From contig NZ_JARXVD010000007.1 in NCBI RefSeq assembly GCF_029892685.1, positions 62,001 to 126,000 on the forward strand: a DNA stretch of 64,000 bases, given 5' to 3'. The position numbers were made by a program, and so were the translations under genes. The notes under the pieces were generated by a model that saw nothing but the letters and a program-made list of their open reading frames with translations, made no database searches and was not told the origin of the DNA. The stretch is from Mycobacterium sp. OTB74. GTDB taxonomy: Bacteria > Actinomycetota > Actinomycetes > Mycobacteriales > Mycobacteriaceae. Below, one piece after another: positions 28,462-37,087 of the stretch (position 1 is its first letter; each line of letters begins with the position of its first letter).

Positions 28462-28587
28462 TCACCAGCCGATCTTCGGCAGGGCGCCGGCGACCGCCAA
28501 CGCCGTTATCGCAAGACCGAGAATTGTTGCCCACCAATCGGTCCCGACTCGGGTTAGCCAACCCGTAGCCGTCGCTTCCTTCGTCAC
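28462..28587 (-). CDS. 41-residue single-pass membrane protein upstream of the YeiH-type gene
   Basis: A GTG-started frame with CAGGAGACTGCG as ribosome-binding site encodes [17 protein letters not shown] followed by a hydrophobic helix ([12 protein letters not shown]) and PKIGW. It ends 4 bp before the transporter start, as expected for a coupled small subunit or leader peptide. No homolog is named here; the case rests on ribosome-binding site, hydrophobicity and spacing. Confidence 0.6.
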   Translation of the reverse strand: MTKEATATGWLTRVGTDWWATILGLAITALAVAGALPKIGW

Positions 28588-28680
28588 CGCAGTCTCCTGT
28601 CGCCTGGTTTCCGCTCATGGTGCGGCAGCGGCGCACTTCGGCACAGAGATCAAATCGCGCTGAATCTGGATATAGGCCAG

Positions 28681-28743
28681 CGCCGAAATCGACAAAAAGG
28701 CCGGATCTACTCGCACAAATCGGCCCGTTTGTCCGTTTGGGCG
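28681..28743. repeat. 63-bp dispersed repeat, copy A
   Basis: Begins CGCCGAAATCGAC and ends with a 21-base block whose core is CCCGTTTGTCCGTTTGGGC. The second copy is at 52128-52190 with the same length and orientation; the outer blocks are identical and the inner 18 bases vary. It lies between the FGE stop and the small membrane protein gene, that is, downstream of a minus-strand gene, as does copy B. Confidence 0.8.
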
Positions 28744-28758
28744 GTATGGGGGCGGGCG

Positions 28759-29631
28759 CTAGACGACGCAGCGAAAGCCGATGTGGGTCGTCGCGCTGTC
28801 CTGCGATTGCGGTGACCGTGCGGCAGGCCGGTACCGGTGGCAGTACTCCGGCGCGCACAAGTGCGACCCGCCTTTGAGTGCGTGGGTGACGCTCGGATCC
28901 GGATCGGGCGGCGGACAGCAGGCCGGCGCACCGGGTACCACTACGCCCGGCTGGAACGGCGTGACAGTCCACTCCCACACATTGCCGATCATGTCGGCGA
29001 GGCCAAAACCGTTGCGCGGGAAGGTACTTACCGGGGAGGTGCCAACCCAACCGAGAGCGCCGTCGTTCTGATAGGGGAAGTGCCCCTGCCAGGTGTTGGC
29101 CATCAGTTCGCCGTTGGGCATCACCTCGTCACCCCAGGCGTAGGTGGTCGTGGTGCCACCGCGGGCGGCGTACTCCCACTGCGCCTCGGTGGGTAGCCGG
29201 CGCCCGGCCCACTGCGCATATGCCGCGGCGTCGGTGTATGCCACCTGGACAACTGGATGATCGGGGTGATCCTGCCACGTGCTGTCCGGGCCGAAAGGCG
29301 CGTGCCAGCACGCACCCGGTGCCCAGTCCCACCACTGGCGCCAGTCCCGGAGATTCACCGGACCGGTGGTCGGCCGGAAAACCAGGGCGCCCGGGGCCAG
29401 GTCCTCCTCGGCGACACCGGGATAGAGCGCTGGATCCATCGGCCGCTCCGCGACGGTCAAATAACCTGTGTCCGAGACGAATTCGGCGAACTGAGCGTTG
29501 GTCACCGGATGTTCTTCGATGGCGAACGCCGCCACCTCGGCGGTGTGCTCGGGCCGTTCCTCCGGATAGAAGTAGTTGCTCCCCATCACGAATTCACCGC
29601 CGGGCAGTTCGACGAGTCGGGTCAGTGTCAC
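28759..29631 (-). CDS. Formylglycine-generating enzyme (sulfatase-modifying factor)
   Basis: 290 residues of the FGE/SUMF1 fold: GGEFVMGSNYFYPEERP at the N-terminus, then RLPTEAQWEYAARGG and GNVWEWTVTPF. The copper-binding active-site cysteines are Cys259 and Cys264 (HLCAPEYCHRY), and the protein ends THIGFRC. It oxidises the Cys of CxPxR in sulfatases to formylglycine in the cytoplasm, using O2. It starts 8 bp after a sulfatase gene, whose product it should activate. It corresponds to Rv0712, the family member characterised in M. tuberculosis. Confidence 0.95.
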   Translation of the reverse strand: MTLTRLVELPGGEFVMGSNYFYPEERPEHTAEVAAFAIEEHPVTNAQFAEFVSDTGYLTVAERPMDPALYPGVAEEDLAPGALVFRPTTGPVNLRDWRQWWDWAPGACWHAPFGPDSTWQDHPDHPVVQVAYTDAAAYAQWAGRRLPTEAQWEYAARGGTTTTYAWGDEVMPNGELMANTWQGHFPYQNDGALGWVGTSPVSTFPRNGFGLADMIGNVWEWTVTPFQPGVVVPGAPACCPPPDPDPSVTHALKGGSHLCAPEYCHRYRPAARSPQSQDSATTHIGFRCVV

Positions 29632-29639
29632 GACGTCAT

Positions 29640-31988
29640 TCAGTCTTTCGAAAAAGCTTGGGCGAGTTCCCGTTCGACGTCCAGATACGGCGTACCAGAA
29701 ACGTCGACGACTACTTTCGCGATGGTACCGCCGGTGAATGGGTACGGTGCCGCATACCGGTTGGAGACAGCCTGACCCGAGTTGCGGCCGACCGCGACTC
29801 CCCCGCCGGACAGCCCGAACGTTCCCGGGTGGGTGCGCACATCGGCACGGGTCGCCACCACGGCGTCGTCGACGTGTAACTCAATGGTTCCGAGCGGCGT
29901 GTGGCTTCCCTCGACCGTTCCGGTGCGGTCGTAGCGCACGCCCAGCACGTGCCGGCCCAGTGGCAGCGGGTCGGACGCGGACACCTCCTGCTCGTCCTCG
30001 CCCATGAAGTTGTAGACGTAGTGCAGCCGGCCGTCGCGGACGAACAGCACGTGCCCGCCGTGCCCGCCGCCGTGTTTGAACACCACTCCTTCGGCGCCTG
30101 ATTCGACGTCAACCTCAGCCAGGATCGAGAACGGTTGTCCACGCAAGTCCACACACGCCCCGATGCCCACCTCGGCGGTTCCCGGGTAGTAAGTGAAGCT
30201 CTGCCGGTCGCGGGACAGGTACGGCCGTTCGCGCATGAGAGTCTCGAGGATGTTGAGGTCGGCCAGCGGCAAGCCGTCGTACTTTGCCGCTTCAGCGGAC
30301 CACAACTGTTGCAGCTCGGCTAGTTTCGTCGGGTTTTCGGCGGCCAGATCATGGCATTGACTCCGGTCGGACTCGATGTGGAACAGCTCCCATCGGTCCT
30401 TGTCGAAGTTTGACCAGCCCGACGGTGTCGCGGCGTGCACCGTGTTTGCGAACCAGCCGTCGTGCCAGATGCCGCGGGTGCCGAGCATGGTGTAGAACTG
30501 GGTGGTCTTACCACTCCCTGCGCTCGGATCATCCAGGGCCGCTTTGAAACTCACGCCTTCCAGCGGTCTCTGCGGGACACCGCGCACCTCCGCCGGAGGC
30601 TCGATACCCAGCAGGTCGTAGACCGTCGGAGTGATGTCACAGACGTTGACGTAGTTGTCCCGGACTTCGCCATGTGCACGAATTCCGTTGGGCCAGCTGA
30701 TGACCGCGGTATCGGCGATACCACCTTCGTGCGATGCGTACCGCTTGAACAACTTGTAGGGCGTGTTGAAAGCCATCGCCCAGCCGATCGGATAGTGGTT
30801 GTAGGTCGCCGGCGACCCGACACTGTCGAAATAGCGCATGTTCTCTTCGACCGTATCGATGTAGCCGTTGAAGAACTTGACCTCATTGACCGAGCCGTTG
30901 GGCCCGCCTTCGCCACTGGCCCCGTTGTCGGAGATGACCACGATGATGGTGTTGTCGAGTTGCCCGGATTCCTCCAGGTAATCCAGGACCCTGCCGATCT
31001 GGGCATCTGTGTAGGACAGGAACCCGGCGAACACCTCCGCCATCCGAGCGAACAGCCGCTTCTCGTCGTCGTTCAGCGAGTCCCACGGCCGCACAGTGTC
31101 CTGCAGCGGCCAGGGCTCGCCATTGGGCCCCTTGGTGTCCAGATAGGGATTCGTCGGAGACAGTTCGGTATCGGGTGGCACGATCCCGAGGCGCTTCTGG
31201 TTCTCCAGCACGATCTCGCGGTAGGCCTCGTAGCCCATATCGAACTTGCCGGCGTACTTGTCGGCCCACTCTTTGAACACATGATGCGGTGCGTGCCCGG
31301 CGCCAGGACACACATAGGAGAACCACGGCTTGTCCGGGGCGATCACCTTGGCATCGCGGATGAACTCGATAGTCTTGTCCGCCAAGTCTTTTGACAGGTG
31401 GTAGCCATCCTCGGGCGTGGCCGGCGGGGCAACCGGGTGGTTGTCGTAGACCAGGTCCGGGTACCACTGGTCGGTCTCGCCGCCCATGAAGCCGTAGAAC
31501 CGTTCGAACCCGCGGGACAGCGGCCAGTGCCGCCGGGTGGACGCCTGGTTGGACTCTTCCAAGGGAGTCAGGTGCCACTTGCCGATGCAATAGGTGTTCC
31601 AGCCTCGTTCGGCCAGGACCTCCGACAGCAGCGCCGTCTCAAAAGGTATGCGCCCGTTGCAGTTCGGGAATCCGTCGGTGAACTCCTCAATGGTGGCCAT
31701 ACCGACGGATGTGGCGTTGCGGCCGGTAAGCAGGGATGCGCGCGTGGGCGAACACAGTGCGGTGGTATGGAACTGGGACAGTCGCACGCCTTTGTCGGCG
31801 ATCCGGCGCATGGCCGGCATCTCGACCAAGCCACCAAAGCTGTCCCAGGTGGCGATGCCGGTGTCGTCCCACACCAGGTAGAGGACGTTGGGCGAGTCGG
31901 GCGGTGCGGTCGGCGCGGCATACGGACCCCAATCGGGCTCCGAATCGCGAATGTCGAGTTCGATCCGGCCTGCAAATTCTGTCGCCAT
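29640..31988 (-). CDS. Large type I arylsulfatase, no signal peptide (AtsA-like)
   Basis: 782 residues from the ATG at 31988 behind GGAGCGAGGCGCC. Metal ligands Asp41-Asp42 are in YLVWDDTG. The formylglycine site is Cys79 in CSPTRASLLTGRN, the CxPxR motif recognised by FGE. The C-terminal 250 residues form an extra beta-rich domain, as in M. tuberculosis AtsA (Rv0711) and AtsD. No export signal is visible, so it probably works on intracellular sulfate esters. It forms an operon with FGE. Confidence 0.93.
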   Translation of the reverse strand: MATEFAGRIELDIRDSEPDWGPYAAPTAPPDSPNVLYLVWDDTGIATWDSFGGLVEMPAMRRIADKGVRLSQFHTTALCSPTRASLLTGRNATSVGMATIEEFTDGFPNCNGRIPFETALLSEVLAERGWNTYCIGKWHLTPLEESNQASTRRHWPLSRGFERFYGFMGGETDQWYPDLVYDNHPVAPPATPEDGYHLSKDLADKTIEFIRDAKVIAPDKPWFSYVCPGAGHAPHHVFKEWADKYAGKFDMGYEAYREIVLENQKRLGIVPPDTELSPTNPYLDTKGPNGEPWPLQDTVRPWDSLNDDEKRLFARMAEVFAGFLSYTDAQIGRVLDYLEESGQLDNTIIVVISDNGASGEGGPNGSVNEVKFFNGYIDTVEENMRYFDSVGSPATYNHYPIGWAMAFNTPYKLFKRYASHEGGIADTAVISWPNGIRAHGEVRDNYVNVCDITPTVYDLLGIEPPAEVRGVPQRPLEGVSFKAALDDPSAGSGKTTQFYTMLGTRGIWHDGWFANTVHAATPSGWSNFDKDRWELFHIESDRSQCHDLAAENPTKLAELQQLWSAEAAKYDGLPLADLNILETLMRERPYLSRDRQSFTYYPGTAEVGIGACVDLRGQPFSILAEVDVESGAEGVVFKHGGGHGGHVLFVRDGRLHYVYNFMGEDEQEVSASDPLPLGRHVLGVRYDRTGTVEGSHTPLGTIELHVDDAVVATRADVRTHPGTFGLSGGGVAVGRNSGQAVSNRYAAPYPFTGGTIAKVVVDVSGTPYLDVERELAQAFSKD

Positions 31989-32129
31989 GGCGCCTCGCTC
32001 CATCGTGCCGGCCACCGATGGGCCGGTCGGCATGAGGCTACTCGGCAAAGGTGAGCCGTAGCTGAGAAGCAAAAGGCGATTTTGGCGCAGCTGAAGGCGC
32101 CCGGCGTGCACAGCCACACCGAAACCACG

Positions 32130-32794
32130 CTAGGGCGCGACAGCCCTGATCGCCTCCCGCCGATTGGCCACGGCAAGCTTGCGGTAGATGGACCGCTGCT
32201 GCGTCTTCAGAGTGTTCAGCGATACCGCCATCCGGTCGGCGATCTCCTGTGATGTCATGGGTGGTCCGCAGGTAGGCCAGCACTTCCAGTTCGCGCGGAG
32301 TCAGCACCGACGCTGGAGATACCGAATTGCACGGCTCCCCCAGCACCAACGCTTCGCTGAGGAAGTCTCGATGCCTCGTAGTTGACATGTGCGCTGCGAG
32401 CAATTCACGAGAGACCGAATCAGCGTTGTCGACGAATTGGTATCGCACGCACTGCTCACGCGCGAGGCCGAGCGCATGCTCCAGGCGCCGGTGCGCGCAC
32501 AGTTGCCCATCGCAGTCAACAGCCCGCGCAGCACGTCCTCACGATCGGCAACGCGAGAAGTCAGCGTCAACCAGGCGACCGAGCCCGGCACCGCCGCCGC
32601 GCGGCCCATTGCGCCAAGGCGACCGTTTTGCCGTAGCCGGAGGGCGCTGCGACCAGGACCGCCCGTTTGCACTCACGCCCAGCAGCGAGTAACCGAATCA
32701 CCGATGCGCGGGCGAGCATGTCTGGCCGCGCAAGAGGAACACTCGCCAGAAACCACGGAGCGGGACGCATTCCACAGGTTCCAGCAGGCGCCAC
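32130..32794 (-). pseudogene. Degenerate LAL/MalT-type LuxR regulator
   Basis: Pieces of one regulator appear in different frames on the minus strand. First come a Walker-A segment (LVAAPSGYGKTVALAQWAA), then VAWLTL, then LTPRELEVLAYLRTT. After a frameshift the LuxR helix-turn-helix follows (SQEIADRMAVSLNTLKTQQR, then SIYRKLAVANRREAIRAVAP), with a TAG at 32130-32132. A normal LAL protein is about 850-900 residues; only some 220 codons remain, so a large internal deletion and frameshifts have destroyed it. It lies between two divergent sulfatase genes and may once have controlled them. Confidence 0.8.
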
Positions 32795-32822
32795 TACCCA
32801 AAACTACAGGAGCTTCCCCCCA

Positions 32823-32857
32823 CAATGGATATCACCCGAAAAGGGTGCTATCCATTG
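32823..32857. promoter_or_regulatory. Long imperfect hairpin upstream of the second sulfatase
   Basis: CAATGGATA-T-CACCC, a GAAAA loop, then GGGTG-C-TATCCATTG: 14 paired bases with one mismatch. It lies about 155 bp before the sulfatase start and just beyond the 5' end of the dead regulator gene. It could be an operator or a terminator; the sequence does not decide. Confidence 0.45.
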
Positions 32858-33013
32858 CCGATAGTTTTGCCGTTCTGCCCCAACAGAATTCGCTGAAATT
32901 CGCATAAGCGAAACGAATCCGTTGGCAGACAACGGAATATATCAACGGCCGACACGCCAGTCCGACCAGCCGAATGGCTGCGGGCAATGCGAATTGTCCT
33001 AATAATGGGTGCC

Positions 33014-35533
33014 ATGGCATCTGATACCGAGTCATCGTCCGAATCGACGCCGGAACCCGGCGGCCCGAAACTCTCGCGACGCTCCATGATCGGTGGCGTG
33101 GCCGCCGCAGCCGGCGTCGCAGCGGGGTCGTCGTTGATCGCCGGCTGTGACAACAAGAACGGCGGCGGCAGCGCCAGCGAGGGTGACGGTAGTGCCGCCG
33201 CCAACGAAGTCATGAAGAACTTCAAAGGCGACATCAAACTGGATGTCCGCGACTCCAAGTCCGATTGGGGGCCGTGGGAACTCAAACACGCGCCCGAGGG
33301 CGCCCCCAACGTCCTAGTGGTGCTGTACGACGACACCGGATTGGCATCCTGGTCACCCTACGGTGGCCGGATCAACATGCCGACGCTGCAGAAACTCGCC
33401 GACAGCGGGCTGATCTATTCGCAGTGGCACACCACGGCTCTGTGCTCGCCGACTCGGTCCTGCATGCTGACCGGACGCAACCACCACGTCAACAATTTCG
33501 CATCGATCGCCGAGACCACCGACGGATTTCCGGGCGCGTCCGGTCGGTTGCCCGCCGAGTGCGCCACCATCGGACAGGTCCTGCAGGAGAACGGCTACAG
33601 CACATTCTGGGTCGGCAAGGACCACAACGTCCCCGAGCAGGATCTGGCGAGCGGCGGCAGCAAGTCGGAATGGCCCGTGCAGAAGGGTTTTGACCGGTTC
33701 TACGGCTATCTGGGCGGCGAGACCAATCAGTGGTACCCCGACCTGGTTGAGGACAACCGCTACATCGAGCAGCCCTATTCGCCGGAGCAGGGCTATCACC
33801 TCTCGAAAGACCTTGCCGATCAAGCACTTCGGATGCTGCGCGACCAACGGGCAACCAACCCGTCCAAGCCCTGGTACATGTGGTTCTGCCCAGGTGCCAA
33901 CCACGCGCCGCACCACAGCCCCACCGAGTACGCGGCTAAGTACAAGGGCCAGTTCGACGACGGTTACGAGGCCTACCGCGACTGGGTTCTGGCACGCATG
34001 ATCGACAAGGGCATCCTGCCCAAGGACACCAAGATGACCCCCATCAACCCGCTGCCGAAAGACGTTGCGTTGGACGCGGATATGGTGCGGCCCTGGAATA
34101 CGCTCAACCCCGACGAGAAGCGCCTGTTCTCCCGGATGGCCGAGGTGTTCGCCGGGTTCTCCGAGTACACCGATGCCCAGGTCGGCCGGATAGTCGACTA
34201 TCTGGATCAGACCGGCCAGATGGGCAACACCCTGATCTTCTATTGCGCCGACAACGGCGCTTCGGGTGAAGGTTCGCCGAATGGGTCGGTCAACGAGAAC
34301 AAGTTCTTCAACGGGTACCCCGATGACCTGGCCGAGAACATGGCGATGATCGACAAGCTGGGTACCCCGGCCACCTACAACCACTATCCGACCGGCTGGG
34401 CGGTGGCGTTCTCCACCCCGTTCCAGATGTTCAAACGGTACTCGCAGTTCTCCGGCGGCACCTGCGACCCGATGGTCATCCACTGGCCCAAGGGCATCAA
34501 GGCCAAAGGCGAGGTCCGCCACCAGTACCACCACGCCACCGACGTCGTGGCGACCATCTTGGACGTGGCCGGCATTCCGATGCCCGAGACCTATCGCGGG
34601 GTGCCGCAGTTCCCGCTCAACGGGGTCTCGATGAAGTACACCTTCGACGCCAAACCGGACGACCCCACCAAAAAGAAGAACCAGTACTACGCCATGCTGG
34701 GCACCCGCGGCATCTGGCAGGACGGCTGGAAGGCTGCGGCGCTGCACGCCCCGATCAGCGGCCACGGGCACTTCGATCAGGACAAGTGGGAACTGTTCCA
34801 TGTCGACGAAGACCGTTCGGAATCAACGGATCTCGCGGACAAGTACCCCGACAAACTCAAGGAACTCAAGGACGCGTGGTTCGACGAGGCCAAGAAGAAC
34901 TTCGTCCTGCCCCTCGACGACCGGACGCCGGTCGAACTGACCAGCATCGAGCGCCCCCAGTTCGAGCCCCCGCGCGACCGCTACCTCTACTACCCGGATG
35001 CCTCACCGGTGCCAGAGTCGGTGGCGGCCAACATCCGCGGCCGCAACTACAAGATCATCGCCGATGTCGACATCACCCCGCAGGCCCGAGGCGTGATCTT
35101 CGCGCACGGCTCCCGGTTCGGCGGCCATGCCTTGTTCATCAAGGACAACAAACTGTTCTACGTCTACAACTTCCTGGGCATCCCGCCCGAGCAGGTGTTC
35201 ACTTCTCCACCACTGCCCCCGGGCAAGCACGCACTGGGCATGGAGTTCACCCGGGAGAACAGCGGCAAATACGGCGAATCCCTTGGCACCACAAAGCTTT
35301 ACATCGATGGGAACACCGTGGCGCAGGGCCCGATGCGGGCGCAGGTCGGCAAGTTCACCCTCTGCGGTGACGGTCTGTGCGTAGGCTTCGACAGTGGTGA
35401 CAACGTAACCAACCTGTATCAGAGCCCCGGGCGGTTCACCGGCGGCACCATCAAGGGCGTAGCGGTAGACGTCAGCGGCAAGAGCTACATCGACCTGAAC
35501 CAGGAGGCGATGGGCGCATTCGCGCGAGACTGA
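33014..35533 (+). CDS. Tat-exported lipoprotein arylsulfatase
   Basis: 839 residues counted from the ATG at 33014; ATGs at 32987 and 33005 are alternatives and none has a clear ribosome-binding site. The N-terminus holds a twin-arginine signal (SRRSMIGG, Arg22-Arg23) and a lipobox LIAGC with Cys45. The catalytic domain has metal ligands Asp106-Asp107 and formylglycine Cys144 in CSPTRSCMLTGRN. It is a paralog of the minus-strand sulfatase but surface-anchored. Export through Tat after folding fits modification of the Cys by cytoplasmic FGE first. Confidence 0.92.
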   Translation: MASDTESSSESTPEPGGPKLSRRSMIGGVAAAAGVAAGSSLIAGCDNKNGGGSASEGDGSAAANEVMKNFKGDIKLDVRDSKSDWGPWELKHAPEGAPNVLVVLYDDTGLASWSPYGGRINMPTLQKLADSGLIYSQWHTTALCSPTRSCMLTGRNHHVNNFASIAETTDGFPGASGRLPAECATIGQVLQENGYSTFWVGKDHNVPEQDLASGGSKSEWPVQKGFDRFYGYLGGETNQWYPDLVEDNRYIEQPYSPEQGYHLSKDLADQALRMLRDQRATNPSKPWYMWFCPGANHAPHHSPTEYAAKYKGQFDDGYEAYRDWVLARMIDKGILPKDTKMTPINPLPKDVALDADMVRPWNTLNPDEKRLFSRMAEVFAGFSEYTDAQVGRIVDYLDQTGQMGNTLIFYCADNGASGEGSPNGSVNENKFFNGYPDDLAENMAMIDKLGTPATYNHYPTGWAVAFSTPFQMFKRYSQFSGGTCDPMVIHWPKGIKAKGEVRHQYHHATDVVATILDVAGIPMPETYRGVPQFPLNGVSMKYTFDAKPDDPTKKKNQYYAMLGTRGIWQDGWKAAALHAPISGHGHFDQDKWELFHVDEDRSESTDLADKYPDKLKELKDAWFDEAKKNFVLPLDDRTPVELTSIERPQFEPPRDRYLYYPDASPVPESVAANIRGRNYKIIADVDITPQARGVIFAHGSRFGGHALFIKDNKLFYVYNFLGIPPEQVFTSPPLPPGKHALGMEFTRENSGKYGESLGTTKLYIDGNTVAQGPMRAQVGKFTLCGDGLCVGFDSGDNVTNLYQSPGRFTGGTIKGVAVDVSGKSYIDLNQEAMGAFARD

Positions 35534-35880
35534 TCGAATTAGGAATGGGGGTATCGGTGCGCCTGCGTGCGCCATGCCAGGAACTTGAGCTGGCGGGTGC
35601 CAGCCCATGGCATAGACGACGGCGAGTGAATCGGCACCGGCCGTCCGTGGGACCGTTCATTGGCTGACTCCGGCCAGGCGGTCACGTCGCACCTTCACGC
35701 CTACATATTCAATTGCGTAAATTCTGCTTTGCGAGAGTCGATCTCGCACAACCAATTCGGATCAGCATTGCCGCGATGGGCGGCCGGCGAGGTTGCGCAT
35801 ATGCCATACAACCGGGATGCTCCGATGACAGGATGAGTTTGCCCACTGGCCACTGATCACTCCGGAGCTAGGAATATTCA
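35534..35880. other. Intergenic region without recognised gene
   Basis: 347 bp between the lipoprotein sulfatase and the secretory-lipase-like gene. No convincing coding frame, repeat or strong hairpin was found. It should carry the promoter of the two hydrolase genes that follow. Confidence 0.5.
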
Positions 35881-37068
35881 ATGGTGCGATTCACCGCGCT
35901 GCTGTCGGTAGTTCTTATTTGCCTGACTGCTTGCTCGGCGGCACCAAAACCCGGTAGCCAGCCGGACAGCCCAGGTCAAATTGTCGCCGACGCACCGCTG
36001 GATCGGCTGGATCCGGCACTGCGTGAGGCAGCCTCGACAGCCAAAGTCATGACCTATGCGTCGCGCAACGGCGTCAACGAGGCTGTATCGCACGTGACGG
36101 GAACGGTATTTGTGCCCAAAGGCAATCCGCCACCCGACGGGTTCCCGATTGTGGCCCTGGGGCACTCGACCGCCGGTACCACCCCTGACTGCGCCCCTTC
36201 ACTGTCCCCCGATCTGCGCGGTGGAGCAGCCACGGTCGTCGCGCTGTTGAACGCCGGTTTCGTGGTGGCCGCGCCGGACTATCAAGGTCTGGGCAAGCCG
36301 ACCAAACCCGATGACCATGACTTCCACCCCTATCTGGACTCCACCACAGCCGGTTACAACATGATCGACGCGGTGCGCGCAGCGCACAAAATGGTGCCCC
36401 AGACCTCGACTTCGTGGGCCTCGATCGGCGCGGCCGAGGGCGGCCAAGCGGCGTGGGCTGCCAACGAGTTGGCCGACAACTACGCTCATGACCTGAAACT
36501 GGTTGCCACGGCAGCACTTGCACCGATGGCAGACTTCGGCGGCCTCGCCGATGCCGCCATGGCCGGCACGCTGAACACCGACCAGAAACTGGTCTACATC
36601 GCCTACCTGGCCGCGTTGAAGGACCAGTACTACTACGAGTTCGAACTCGACAACTACCGGCGCGGTGCCGCCCAACAGAATTGGGATGCACTGCTGGGCT
36701 GCACGGACCCCGTGCAACGAAAAGCGCTGGCCGACAACATCCCTCCGCAAGACCTACGTCCCGCCGACGCCGCCGCCCTGCAGAAGCTGCGTGGGTACCT
36801 CCAGAAGACCACCCTGCCTCAGGGTCCCACGCAGGCGCCCATGTACATCATCTACGGCGGTCAGGATGCGGTGATCCCGGCCGCGTGGACCGAGCACGCG
36901 ATCTCACGAGCTTGCACCATGGGCGATGTGATTCAGCTCGTCTACTGGCCGGACAAGGGGCGTGAACAGATTCAGCCGGTCGCCGCGTTGGGGTGGCTCA
37001 CCGACCGGATGAAGCTACTGCCGTCGGCCAACGATTGCCCCATGTTCATGGCGGGCCATAAGCCGTAA
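35881..37068 (+). CDS. Secretory-lipase-family lipoprotein with Ala at the nucleophile position
   Basis: 395 residues. Signal peptide with lipobox LTAC (Cys18), then an alpha/beta-hydrolase domain resembling the secretory lipase family (PF03583): FPIVALGHSTAG (oxyanion region), FVVAAPDYQGLG, and YGGQDAVIP near the acid residue. The nucleophile elbow, normally GYSQGG, reads GAAEGG: Ala185 (GCC, 36433-36435) stands where Ser is expected. It is probably inactive as an esterase or acts by binding. GGAGCTAGGAA precedes ATG. The next hydrolase follows after 19 bp or less. Confidence 0.8.
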   Translation: MVRFTALLSVVLICLTACSAAPKPGSQPDSPGQIVADAPLDRLDPALREAASTAKVMTYASRNGVNEAVSHVTGTVFVPKGNPPPDGFPIVALGHSTAGTTPDCAPSLSPDLRGGAATVVALLNAGFVVAAPDYQGLGKPTKPDDHDFHPYLDSTTAGYNMIDAVRAAHKMVPQTSTSWASIGAAEGGQAAWAANELADNYAHDLKLVATAALAPMADFGGLADAAMAGTLNTDQKLVYIAYLAALKDQYYYEFELDNYRRGAAQQNWDALLGCTDPVQRKALADNIPPQDLRPADAAALQKLRGYLQKTTLPQGPTQAPMYIIYGGQDAVIPAAWTEHAISRACTMGDVIQLVYWPDKGREQIQPVAALGWLTDRMKLLPSANDCPMFMAGHKP

Positions 37069-37087
37069 TCCCGGGATAGGAGTGGTC

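Noticed and set aside
36151..36180. GHSTAG as the active nucleophile elbow of the secretory-lipase-like protein.
   Set aside because: In this family that segment forms the oxyanion-hole region; the true elbow position follows the third helix and reads GAAEGG.
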